Below, piece by piece: positions 42,624 to 51,966 of a DNA stretch of 64,000 nucleotides; the first letter of the stretch is position 1; each line of letters opens with the position of its first letter. The notes beneath the pieces were generated by a model. The model searched no databases, had not been told where the DNA came from, and saw only the letters and a list, made by a program, of their open reading frames with translations. The stretch spans positions 62,001-126,000 of the forward strand of contig NW_005178428.1 in the NCBI RefSeq assembly GCF_000341285.1, given 5' to 3'. This DNA comes from Galdieria sulphuraria (lineage: Eukaryota; Rhodophyta; Bangiophyceae; Galdieriales; Galdieriaceae). Position numbers and translations under genes: made by a program.

Positions 42624-43646
42624 TTACGGATACGTAGAAGGTCGTCTTTCTATGATGAAAGGATTCTTTTTACTTCTTCGTCTAGTCTTATAACCACATT
42701 TGGTAGGCTTTCCCCAAGCTGAAACCGAAGGCCTACCTCCTGAAGTTCTTCCTTCTCCACCTCCATGAGGATGATCGACTGGATTCATAGCAACTCCTCG
42801 GACATGAGGTCTTCTTCCTTTATCTCTCATGCGACCTGCACTACCAAGTTTTTCATTTTTATGTTCTGGATTGGACACTTTTCCAATGGTTGCCATGCAA
42901 TCTAAAGGTACTTTTCGAAGTTCCTTACTGGCAAGACGTAAAACTGCCACATTATCTTCTGGATGGGTAGTCACTATCTTAGCATAAGTACCTGCAGCTC
43001 TACAAAGAATTCCACCATCTCCAGCATGCGTTTCAATGTTATGTACAAAAATACCTGCTGGAAGATATTTCAATAATGTTGCATTTCCAGGCTTTATATC
43101 AACTGGTTGTTGTCTATTGGAAGTAACTTCCGCACCTATAGAAAGACCTTGTGGACATATAATATAGGATTGCTGTCCTTCCAAAGGATGAGCTTGTCCA
43201 TCAGAAGAATAGTGCTGTAAAAGAGCAACAAAACCCGTTCTATATGGATCATATTCTATGCGCTGGACAACAGACTTCATCCCTTCATAAAGAGTACGTT
43301 TGAAATCTATCAATCGATAGAGACCACGAAAACCTCCTCCTCTATGTCGAACAGAGATATGACCATAACTATCTCGACCGCCTGTACGAGGAATATAATA
43401 TGCAAGTTCTTTTACTGGTGGCCCTGTATATATTAAGGAAAGGTCAACCAAGTAACATTCTCTTCGAGCTGGAGTAATTGGCTTCAACTTGATAATAGAC
43501 GGCCTTGTTGGATCAGTAGACTTGGGAGTCACCGTTGTGGTTCCAGACGAAAACTGTTGTATCCACTGCTCTTTGATACTAAACTTTGTCCAACTTTTGT
43601 ATGTATGAGACAAAAAAGTTTTTGAAAAAAGAGTGTACTTATACAT
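42624..43646 (-). CDS. Mitochondrial ribosomal protein uL2
   Basis: Bacterial-type L2 of the large ribosomal subunit, at the peptidyl transferase centre, nuclear encoded. Intronless, 340 aa. The first 60 residues are basic with few acidic residues (MYKYTLFSKTFLSHTYKSWTKF), a mitochondrial presequence. Family motifs: GRDSYGHISVRHRGGGFRG, IEYDPYRTGFVALLQ, GNATLLKYLPAGIFVHNIE, RAAGTYAKIV, VSNPEHKNEKLGSAGR, RPHVRGVAMNPVDHPHGGGEG (catalytic-site His loop) and the basic end KTRRRSKKNPFI. Confidence 0.94.
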   Translation of the reverse strand: MYKYTLFSKTFLSHTYKSWTKFSIKEQWIQQFSSGTTTVTPKSTDPTRPSIIKLKPITPARRECYLVDLSLIYTGPPVKELAYYIPRTGGRDSYGHISVRHRGGGFRGLYRLIDFKRTLYEGMKSVVQRIEYDPYRTGFVALLQHYSSDGQAHPLEGQQSYIICPQGLSIGAEVTSNRQQPVDIKPGNATLLKYLPAGIFVHNIETHAGDGGILCRAAGTYAKIVTTHPEDNVAVLRLASKELRKVPLDCMATIGKVSNPEHKNEKLGSAGRMRDKGRRPHVRGVAMNPVDHPHGGGEGRTSGGRPSVSAWGKPTKCGYKTRRRSKKNPFIIERRPSTYP

Positions 43647-43758
43647 TTTCTAAGAAAACAAATACAACGTTTGATACTCTCTTTAACGTCGAGTCCACAT
43701 TTTGTCAAAATGTTTCATATAAATTGATTCTCTTTTTGGATCGATTATTGAGAGATGA

Positions 43759-43784
43759 TTATATTATATTATATTATATATAAT
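43759..43784. repeat. ATATT short tandem repeat
   Basis: Five-base A/T tandem repeat between the uL2m start and the SecE stop. Simple sequence, no further meaning seen. Confidence 0.8.
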
Positions 43785-43842
43785 GAAATATGCCAAAATC
43801 CAACACAGTAAACTTGGAAATATGCAAAAGTCTTTTCTATGT

Positions 43843-44397
43843 TCATTTCAAATACAATATTGCAGCTATATAACTAAACAAAGCGTCTACCAAATATATA
43901 AACCCTGCTACCACAGAAATACCCAAAGAAAGGATGACAAGTTCCTGAAGAGCTTGTTTCAAAGTAGGCCATTCTACTTGTTTCAACTCCTCCCACAATT
44001 CTCCCATAAACTGTCGAATACTAGTAGGTTCTTCTTCTTCTTCTTCTTCCAAACTCTCCCCTGTATTGAGATAACTGTTCGACAAAGACTCTAATCTGGA
44101 CTTTTGCTGACGAGAACTTTCTACAGCACTATCCAATAAAGTTGGTTTCTTGACTGGTAATTGAGAATCGTTTGCCAAATCTTTGGTTCCATTCAAAGAC
44201 GACGGGTTTTCTCTATCCTTCGATGATACCCAAACTGCAAAAGCTTTGTAACCCGTACTCCTCTTCCTCCAACAAAACGTATGTAAATGGAATCTACTTG
44301 AATTTACAAAATATGGTCTTTTCTCACTCAAACAACAAGTTGGGTGATATGATCTGCTACAAGCAACTAAAAGCACCTGACACTGAGTCAAAAACAT
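43843..44397 (-). CDS. Plastid preprotein translocase subunit SecE
   Basis: Small essential subunit of the thylakoid Sec translocase. Intronless, 184 aa. The first 55 residues are basic and Ser/Cys rich (transit peptide), the middle is acidic with a run of seven Glu, and the C-terminal SecE domain is FMGELWEELKQVEWPTLKQALQELVIL followed by a single span GISVVAGFIYLVDALFSYIA. The motif EELKQVEWPT is diagnostic. Function follows from the family; plastid location is inferred from the N-terminus and from the alga-like context. Confidence 0.92.
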   Translation of the reverse strand: MFLTQCQVLLVACSRSYHPTCCLSEKRPYFVNSSRFHLHTFCWRKRSTGYKAFAVWVSSKDRENPSSLNGTKDLANDSQLPVKKPTLLDSAVESSRQQKSRLESLSNSYLNTGESLEEEEEEEPTSIRQFMGELWEELKQVEWPTLKQALQELVILSLGISVVAGFIYLVDALFSYIAAILYLK

Positions 44398-44462
44398 GAT
44401 CCAATTGATATTTGGTCGAAGTTTTCAAAGTGGATTGGCGTTGTTGAAAGCTTTGACTTGAA

Positions 44463-45626
44463 ATGGAACTTTCAGAAAATTATCAACAAGCAAAAAGGTG
44501 TCTGGAACGTTCAAGACAGTATATATTGGAACACAATGAAGGAGCAGCTAAGAAATTTTTGGAAAAGGCCAAAAGGTTATGTCCTGGCTTAAAGGAGATT
44601 AAACAAGTAGAAAAGGAATTAAGCGAAGTTTTGGCAACTAAAGTTTCCACGGGAGAGAATAAGAAGAGAACGGGAAAAGAGCACCAGGAAACTTTTAATG
44701 GAGTTGACAACGAAAGACGCAGAGAGGCAACTGAAGAACAGACAACCTTGGTGGAACACATCAAACGACAAAATAATTATTACAAGATATTGAATATCAA
44801 GCAGGATGCAAGTATGGAAGATATCAAAAGAAGTTTTCGGAAGTTGGCAGTGAAGTTACATCCGGATAAGAATCCTTGTCCTGGAGCAGAAGAAGCCTTC
44901 AAGAAGGTAGCCAAAGCCTTTCAAGCGCTGTCTGATCCTGTAAGAAGAGCAGAATATGATCGTAGTGGAGTTGATACTGGAGAACAACGTGCTATTCCAA
45001 GACGTAGGACAAGTAGTCGACAAGGAGCTTCAAGTGCATTCTTTTTTGATCCATTCACAGGAACCTTTCGAGAGAGACCTTTTACAGGATTTCATCAAAC
45101 ACCTTTCTTTACTTCTGAAGATTTTTTATTTCAGTTTTTTAGAAATTTTCATGCTTCAAATGCTTCTGAACAGGAGTATTCTTTTGGTTCTCGTAGGTCC
45201 AGGAGAATACCACAAACATCTTTAGGAAAGATATTATTGATGCTTTCAAATATGTGGCCAGTGTTATTGATTGTATTACTCGCATATTTTTCAGTTCCTT
45301 CTTCACCCCTATTTCAGTTGTATCCAGATTCCACATATTCTATTGAAAGAAGAACAGCCCATGCAGGAGTATTGTACTATGTAAAGCCGTCTTTACAGTG
45401 GGATTCTTTAAAACCCAATGAAGTTCTGAAATTGGAACAGGAAGTGGAACATTCAAAGCTTATGGAACTCTCTGGAAAATGTGCAATGGAACGTCAACAT
45501 TATCTTGAAAGGAATCTACCATTATTTCATACGGAGAATCATCGTAGAAAACTCTTGCAAGACTTTAATTCTACCAACTGTGAACATTTTGAAAATTTAC
45601 GTCCCTTACTTGTGAGATATGGATAG
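44463..45626 (+). CDS. ER membrane J-protein, DNAJB12/B14 type
   Basis: Hsp70 co-chaperone probably anchored in the ER membrane. Intronless, 387 aa. An N-terminal helical segment (KRCLERSRQYILEHNEGAAKKFLEKAKRLCP) typical of DNAJB12/14 is followed by a J domain at about residues 101-165 (NYYKILNIKQDASMEDIKRSFRKLAVKLHPDKN, with the HPD). Then come a Phe/Arg-rich linker, one span (WPVLLIVLLAYFSV, about residue 265) and a lumenal domain with DSTYSIERRTAHAGVLYYV, as in the DUF1977 region. The family helps degrade misfolded membrane proteins. Confidence 0.88.
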   Translation: MELSENYQQAKRCLERSRQYILEHNEGAAKKFLEKAKRLCPGLKEIKQVEKELSEVLATKVSTGENKKRTGKEHQETFNGVDNERRREATEEQTTLVEHIKRQNNYYKILNIKQDASMEDIKRSFRKLAVKLHPDKNPCPGAEEAFKKVAKAFQALSDPVRRAEYDRSGVDTGEQRAIPRRRTSSRQGASSAFFFDPFTGTFRERPFTGFHQTPFFTSEDFLFQFFRNFHASNASEQEYSFGSRRSRRIPQTSLGKILLMLSNMWPVLLIVLLAYFSVPSSPLFQLYPDSTYSIERRTAHAGVLYYVKPSLQWDSLKPNEVLKLEQEVEHSKLMELSGKCAMERQHYLERNLPLFHTENHRRKLLQDFNSTNCEHFENLRPLLVRYG

Positions 45627-45965
45627 AGAAGACGAATTCCGATATCCATTTATAGGAGTTTATATACAACCTAAACACTCCTTTATATCATGTAGAACGG
45701 ATCCAAATATGAATTTGTTCTTGGCAAGATATTTCAACAAAACTTGTTTGATAGAAAGGGGTTGTTTGAAATCACTTTTCACATTCATTTCTTATTCCTC
45801 ATTTTTTTTGTAAAAGGAAAGAGAGAACGGAGGTGATATAAGTGCAAAGATAGACTCTTTCATGAAATGTAAAGTATTCACCAAGTATCGTATATAACCA
45901 AATTCGAAGAAGTTCTCAATTCTTATGAAGAGATTCTCTCGAACGAATAGTGACCAAAATTGTCG
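45627..45965. other. Intergenic
   Basis: Between the J-protein stop and the phosphatidyltransferase start (339 bp, same strand). Frames on both strands here are short and unlike any family. Nothing supported. Confidence 0.5.
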
Positions 45966-46704
45966 ATGACTTTGGATTCGGTTCTTCGAAAGTGGAAAGA
46001 AGATGTTTTGAGACCTTTTGTAAAGTTTTGTCCTTTTCACCCTATTACCATTACTATTATTTCTTTTGTTACTGGCCTATTCTGTGTTTTTTGTTGTTTC
46101 TATAAGTAAGTATGAGAGTTGTAGTCAAAGTGAATTTGATACAAATCTTTACAATAAAGGCTTCAGATTTTAGCGTTGCTGAGTTGGTTTATCAATCGTT
46201 TTTTAGACGGTTTAGATGGTGTTATTGCTAGAGTACGAAAGCAAGAAAGTGCTCTAGGTGCATATATAGACATATTGTCAGATTTCACGGTAACTTAACG
46301 AGTTCTAAGTTTTAAACATCATCTTTTATAGACTATTTTTTGACTAGATATATGGCTGGATTCCTATATCTCTAACTTTTGAGGCGTCTTGGGCCAACCA
46401 GAATGATATTTACTCACTATGGCTCACACTAGCCATTTTGGAATCCCTTTATTTCGTCAATTCTGCTTCGTTATTCTATTTGGCTGCAATATTAGAACAA
46501 AGACAAGCTGGCAAGTTGAAAACAAAGGAAATGACGCATGTTACCATGTGCGAAGCTCTTATAGGTGGAACAGAAACCATTCTGTTTTATTCCTTGATGA
46601 TAATATTACCTCGTTTCTACTTGCCTTTTCTTTTTCTATTATTTGCTTTATTAGTATTTTTCTCTATTTTACAAAGACTTTGGTGGGCTGTTCGTATGCT
46701 TTAA
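45966..46704 (+). CDS. CDP-alcohol phosphatidyltransferase family protein
   Basis: Membrane enzyme that transfers a phosphatidyl or related group from a CDP-alcohol to an acceptor in phospholipid synthesis. Exons 45966-46105, 46160-46289 and 46348-46704; introns 54 and 58 bp; 208 aa. The active-site motif is complete: D66-G-x2-A-R-x8-G-x3-D84-x3-D88 in DGLDGVIARVRKQESALGAYIDILSD. Several spans follow, ending in FLFLLFALLVFFSILQRLW. Which phospholipid it makes cannot be told from the sequence; small bacterial-like members of this kind are often poorly characterised. The acceptor of intron 1 was set at 46159 because it alone keeps frame into LQILALLSWFINR. Confidence 0.85.
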
Positions 46705-46752
46705 ATAATTTTCTCTAAGAAAATCCATCCATTGACTAGAAATTTCCAAGTC

Positions 46753-47160
46753 ATGACGAGTGTTTTTGTGGATACTCAACAGGTTTTATGGAACTTGGCT
46801 CAAAGAAATGCCAGGAAATGTAACACTTTAAACGATAGAAACTGGAAAATGCAAAGTAACAAGCAACCAGGAAGATATCCCTTTGAGGATGAATGGAGAG
46901 GTATCGATTCCCCAGTGTTTGAAACCTTGGACAAGTTGTTGATGGGTTTCTTTATTATAGAAAGGTTGAAAAGAAAGCTTCAACAAGAGAAAATTGTTCG
47001 ACAAGTTATGTCTCAGGTGGAAGAGTTGAGGTTGAGAGAAAGTTTGGATGATTATATTGAGAGTGAATTGCAACATATTCGAAACCATATCATTGATAAC
47101 TTCCGCCAACACCGACCACAGATTATGAACAAGGGTATTGAAACTGCGAAAGTGTGTTGA
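46753..47160 (+). CDS. Hypothetical small helical protein
   Basis: 135 aa from ATG 46753, 48 bp after the previous stop; the frame extends upstream only from a TTG. Not recognised. The first half is polar with WRGIDSPVF, the second half a long amphipathic charged helix (IIERLKRKLQQEKIVRQVMSQVEELRLRESLDDYIESELQHI) likely to form a coiled coil. No membrane span or signal peptide. Confidence 0.5.
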   Translation: MTSVFVDTQQVLWNLAQRNARKCNTLNDRNWKMQSNKQPGRYPFEDEWRGIDSPVFETLDKLLMGFFIIERLKRKLQQEKIVRQVMSQVEELRLRESLDDYIESELQHIRNHIIDNFRQHRPQIMNKGIETAKVC

Positions 47161-47270
47161 ATTGACTTGTACTTGACTTATTCTTGCTCAAGTTTTACTA
47201 GCGCGTTAGTGGCCACTCCCTTGCGTCTTGGAACAAACAGTTTTTACAACTATTCGAAGCATCCAATAGT

Positions 47271-47656
47271 ATGAAGAAGGATATTGCAGAAGACAACCGT
47301 AAACTGAATACTTTGGTTTTGAAATATAAGAAACGTACAGCAAAAGCTTGGCAGTCGTCTACACAAGACATTGTTACTTCAAAGAGTAAGCAGATAAGTT
47401 GGAATTGATTGAGAGCAAATAGAGACGAATAACCATTTCTTGAACAGGTTCGTTGTTGAATGGTACTAGTGAAGTTTGTTATCCAGTTGGTATGTCATCT
47501 TGGAAAGTAGTCCTTTTGTTGGCTTTGTTTGGTTTCGCTGGTTCTCAATTATTTTTATATTTTACTTTACATATCGAACCTTCTGTTCATACGTTGATAA
47601 CTGCAATGAGTGTTTGTTCCATTGTTTCCTTTACATTGAAACAAGCCAATGAGTAA
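47271..47656 (+). CDS. Hypothetical small membrane protein
   Basis: Exons 47271-47385 and 47448-47656 with a 62 bp intron; 107 aa. A basic N-terminal half (MKKDIAEDNRKLNTLVLKYKK) is followed by two spans, WKVVLLLALFGFAGSQLFLYF and HTLITAMSVCSIVSFTL, ending KQANE. Not recognised. The splice, the clean pair of spans and good spacing support a real gene; a short subunit of an organelle or ER complex is possible but is a guess. Confidence 0.5.
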
Positions 47657-47796
47657 CTACGCTGTCAAAAGATTGACATTTGAACACAACACCTAAAGAC
47701 CTGCATGAACAATATAGCCATTGGTTTTTGTAAATAAAGACATCACAGACGTAGTATTCATTTTTTTTAATAGACTATAGTTATTGTGAGTGCATT

Positions 47797-47986
47797 GAAA
47801 ATATTTTCCAATCTAGGTAAGACGCTTTCCTGTGACAAAGTGCCCAGCCTTGCTTTTTCTCAAATTGGTCTCTCTCTTCTTTTGGTTTAGTAATAAAGGG
47901 AACCAAAATGAATTCGTTCTCATGTGAATATAATATGACCCATCCTACGAAACCGATAAGATTTGACAGTTTCCAGAACTTGATAA
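47797..47986 (-). pseudogene. Decayed 3' end of an RsuA/RluB-type pseudouridine synthase gene
   Basis: Reads as a diverged copy of 51945-52163, the last exon and last intron of the intact gene downstream. Matching blocks on the plus strand include AAAGTGCCC, GGAACCAAAA, AATATGACCCA, CGATAAGATTT and CCA(A/G)AACTTGATAA, in the same order. About 35 bp of the middle is missing and the last-exon frame is not kept. The likeness stops near the donor of that intron, so upstream exons are absent. Confidence 0.75.
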
Positions 47987-48608
47987 GAATAATTTTATTT
48001 TCATCCTTGAAAAGTGATCATTCTGTATTGTCTACCTTTTCAAAGAGGTTTTCGACAGTGGAGACTGCATCATCACAATGATAAGCCATTGAATGACATA
48101 ACAATCCTCTACTTGATTCCCAAAAAGTTTCAAACTTTAAGCGTCTCTACCTTGGAGACTCAACCGAGATCATGTGTAATGACTTTTATTCACAATTTCA
48201 TCCTTGTTATTCATGTGTTTGTCTTTTGGAAACACAAGGATGGCTACATTGCTCTCCTATTTTCAAGATTTTTGCACATTCTCAACCCAAAACACATTTT
48301 CTTTCCTTTGTGGTCAACATCACTCCGGCCTTTTTATTTGCCAATATTACTCTCTTCTTTCATTTTATCGTTGATGTTTTTTTTGCTAAATAAAGAGCTA
48401 TCAATGTTACTTATCAACTGTATCCAGATTGGTATCCATTTATTTGTACTAGTTTATGTGAAATTTTTCTCTTCACATTCTATTGAGCTGTCCACAAGAA
48501 AGGCAAAGTCATTAGAGCTGTACTGATCAAGTATTTTACTTGCTAGTAAAGGAATTTTATCTTTCAAAATTTATGGATGAAGATACAATGAACCAGAGAT
48601 CTTATCTT

Positions 48609-48692
48609 GTCACACAAAAGTAAGAAGAATAAGAAAAAGAAGAATGATGAAGATCTATTCTGATTGTTTCATGCAATATCCCTCCAAAAGAT
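48609..48692 (+). repeat. Duplicated 5' flank of transporter 3
   Basis: The block 48609-48647 (GTCACACAAAAGTAA... then AAGAAAAAGAAGAATGA) recurs at 48850-48887, just before the transporter 3 start, with only a few changes. Weaker likeness goes on through CATG-CAATATCCC, matching CATGGACAATATACCC at the real start codon. It looks like the stump of a lost tandem transporter copy. Confidence 0.6.
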
Positions 48693-48911
48693 GGTCAAAT
48701 GGACATCGCTTTGAAAGAAGAGCATTCAGACTCTGTCGTTCCGAGACCAATGGAATCTGAACTCTCATCTCATTCATTGATAAGTTCATCATCCACGATA
48801 GAATTGTGTGTATTGCTTATTTGCTTAATAAACCATGAAAAATGATCAAGTCACACAAAAGTAAAGACATAAGAAAAAGAAGAATGAAGAAAAGCTAAAC
48901 TAAATTTGATC

Positions 48912-50506
48912 ATGGACAATATACCCAAAGAAGAATGGAAAGAACAAATACAAGAGTATGAAAGTCAAATAGACGAGACAGTCCATTCGAAGCAACTCAT
49001 ACAGCCCAAATATTATCCCTTTATATTGGGCACATTAGCTTCCATGACTGGCATGCTTTTAGGCTTAGATATGAGCACTATCAGTGGAGCTAATCTTTTC
49101 ATGCCTGAAGATCTTCATTTAAATACGAAGCAATTCTCTCTTGTTTCCTCTGGTGCTGCTTTGGGGGCTATACCGGGAGCTATTTTGTGAGTATCATTTC
49201 CACATTCGAAGTCTGGTTGAATAATAACCACACCTTTAGACTGACGCCTATCAATGAATGGATTGGAAGAAAATATGCCCTAGTCGTTTGTTGTTTAATC
49301 TTTACCATAGGAGCTATTTTAGAAGCAGCTGCACATTCATATGGAATAATGATTGCTGGTCGTATTTTAGTCGGTGTAGGTATAGGACTATCCTCTACAG
49401 CTCCTGTTTATGTTTCGGAGTCAGTGAAGAAAGAAATTCGTGGAAAGTTAGTCGTATTATTTCAATTTAATATTACAGTAGGGGAGGTCATTGGATATGT
49501 TGTTGCTGCCATATTCGTCAATGTTCCTGGAAATTGGAGGTTCATGTTAGGTTCTTCATTGTTATGGTCCACTCTTCTTTTATTGTTCATCTTATTCCTT
49601 CCAGAGAGTCCAAGATGGCTAATGAAAAAGGGCAAAAAAGTTCAAAGCTTTTTAGTATGGAAACGAATTCGCAGCTTTGAGAATCAAGAAAGCATTACTG
49701 AATTTTTCGAGATGGAGAAAGCTGTATTGGAAGAAAAGAAGTTGGCAGAAGCTCGACCATTTTATTGGCTGGATATTGTTCAAGTTCCTCGATCTGCTCG
49801 AGCATTTATTGTAGCAAATACTCTTGCTGGCATTGTTCAGTTGGATGGCATCAATTCGGTCGTGTACTATATCGGAGTACTGTTTAAGGAACTTGGTTTC
49901 AGTGCAGAAAAGTCGGTTTACATGAGTTTGGTTGGAGGTGGCAGTTTGATGTTAGGAACTATTCCAGCTATACTATTACTTGATAAATGGGGACGTCGAA
50001 TGGTTGGTATTGTTCCCAGTATTGTAGTCTTCTTTGGTTGTATTATCATTGGCTGTTCATTTCTTTCCAAAAACACAAAAACATATGAAGGAATTTACAT
50101 TTGGGGTCTGATTACTTATGAATTATTTTCAGGTAGTTTTCAATCTCTTCCCTGGTTGACCTTTGCGGAAGTATATCCCACCTATTTACGTAGCTTTGGA
50201 ATGACAATTGCAGATGCATTTATCTATCTATGGGCATTTACAGTCACATACAACTTTACAGGTATGAGAAATGCAATGACCAACACTGGTCTCTTCGTTG
50301 GCTTCTATGGTGGTATATCTCTTTTTGGAGTGATCTTCATCATACTGTTTCTTCCGGAACTAAAGGGAAAGACTTTGGAGGAAGTGGATGACATTTTCTC
50401 ACAGCCAATGAAAGAAATTGCACGACAAAATCTTCATAGTTCCATCAACACTATGAAGAAGCTATTTTCCGGGAGATGGAAGGAAATAATCGACACTAGT
50501 TCATGA
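48912..50506 (+). CDS. Sugar transporter 3, MFS sugar porter
   Basis: Third paralogue in the window. Exons 48912-49186 and 49240-50506 with a 53 bp intron give 513 aa; the intron lies at the same codon and phase as in transporter 2. Span one has MTGMLLGLDMSTISGANLF. Motifs: NEWIGRKYALVV, GRILVGVGIGLSS, PESPRWLMKKGKK, DKWGRRM, PWLTFAEVYPTYLRS and PELKGKTLEEVDDIF. The sugar-contact motif usually QQ(F/L)SGIN is here VQLDGIN, losing one Gln and replacing Ser by Asp, a change that may alter substrate (inference). It carries a shorter acidic N-terminus than transporter 2 and sits between duplication relics and the intact pseudouridine synthase. Confidence 0.93.
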
Positions 50507-51484
50507 TTATCTTGATGTGTTTCAATAAACCAAACAAGGACCTTCTTTTTTGCCACGACGTTGTTGTAAAGTTGTGTACTTCAGATCACGAAGTGAGCGA
50601 TGCATTCTCGTCTCTTAATTTATACAACTTTAGACAATAAGTCATCGAAAAGATTATACAAAAGAAGATCAATGGGTGGTAAAGACAAACCTTTCGAAGA
50701 CATCTAAAGATTAATTCAGACAGACTACTTGTTCCTGTGTCTAAACTTTGAACGAGACTCTTTCTTCAGAAAGCATCAACATAAGATCCCAATCGAAGAA
50801 AATCATGATATCTATAAGAACAGGTTACAAAGTTACTTGTATTCGATATCAAGAATAGACAATAACTTCGTCCTCTTGAAAAAGGCCAGAAATACTTTGT
50901 TTCAATGGAAACTTGCTGTTATCCCATCAAACTTTTGTTGCTGTGAATGAAACTGTCTCGAAGAGTATATAGGAAATAGATAGAAAACCCAGTTGCTTTG
51001 TCTCGAAGAATTGAGCCAAACTGACTTTATACAATATTTGAATAGTTTACCCTAGGCGAGGTGATCGAATATTCTGGAGTTTGTTCCTGCTCGTAATTCC
51101 GATTAGGTAACAATACAATTTTGTTAAAGGCTTCCAGCAGAGAGAAAGTATTTGACCTTGTTGTGTTGTTCTCTTTCTTGAGATGAATTAGCGTGTACTT
51201 GTTATAGCTTTTTGTATATTGTCTTATGCACTTTTCCTTCTCGGATATAAAAATGAACAGTACGGGGAGAATTTTTTCAAATATTGTGATACAAATCTTC
51301 TAGTTGATAGCCTTGAGTATAAATATCTTCTCGTTTCCTTGTTTGTAGTCTAGACAACCTACATTCTAGGATCGGTTCTTAAGTCTTCAAATGACAAACT
51401 ATACTCAAGTGTGGAGGAATATCAGAACAAATCTTCATTTGAGAAAGACATATTTGATAATAGAGAAAAATAAGCTTGTCATTG

Positions 51485-51518
<34 letters not shown>

Positions 51519-51966
51519 AAATAGGATCCTATGAAAAGTATCGGATCTATTTTATTGAAAGTGAATGTTTAGGCTTGTTTCAGAAGGTTTTCTGACAGTC
51601 TTATGGAAACGATTAGTCTATTTTTTGACGAGTTCCAATAGCTTCATCTTTCTGGAATCATCTTGAAAGATATGACTAACAGTATAAAGGACTCACTGGA
51701 ACCATTTTGAAAGTAATATATTCATTAGGCTTCACGAATGGTTATCAAGTGCATGAGCTACCTTGAGAAGTTTTCCCGTCCACTTGTCTAATCACGTACT
51801 CTTTAGATTTCAAAATACAACTCAAACACAATGTGCCTATCCATTCTTTCTCCTTACTATATAATAAACCATATAATTCTACTACCAGTTGTTATGTTGA
51901 ATGAAAAAGATGAGTAAAAGTTACAATCAAACGACAACTTGTCGTTCATCGAAAACATATTCCAAC
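50507..51966. other. Long convergent intergenic region
   Basis: A 1460 bp gap between the 3' ends of transporter 3 and the pseudouridine synthase. It contains an AATAAA signal right after the transporter, a TA dinucleotide run, and a weak 22 bp tandem likeness (CTGGAATCATCTTGAAAG and CTGGAACCATTTTGAAAG near 51652 and 51697). Short frames such as 50729-50950 resemble nothing. No gene is supported. Confidence 0.5.
51485..51508. repeat. (TA)12 microsatellite
   Basis: Twelve TA units followed by an imperfect CACATATAC tail. Simple sequence. Confidence 0.9.

Larger units (their letters stand above)
47657..48911. other. Intergenic with two duplication relics
   Basis: A 1255 bp gap between the small membrane protein and transporter 3. 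It holds the decayed pseudouridine synthase end (47797-47986) and a duplicated transporter 5' flank (48609-48692), listed separately. A 170-codon frame at 48014, opening with GTG, is hydrophobic low-complexity translation of AT-rich DNA and is not called. Confidence 0.6.

Noticed and set aside
48014-48526. 170-codon frame on the plus strand
   Set aside because: Opens with GTG, is hydrophobic low-complexity translation of AT-rich DNA, and has no family resemblance; it lies in a decayed duplication zone.
50729-50950. 73-codon frame after transporter 3
   Set aside because: No start context, domain or conservation evidence; probably chance.
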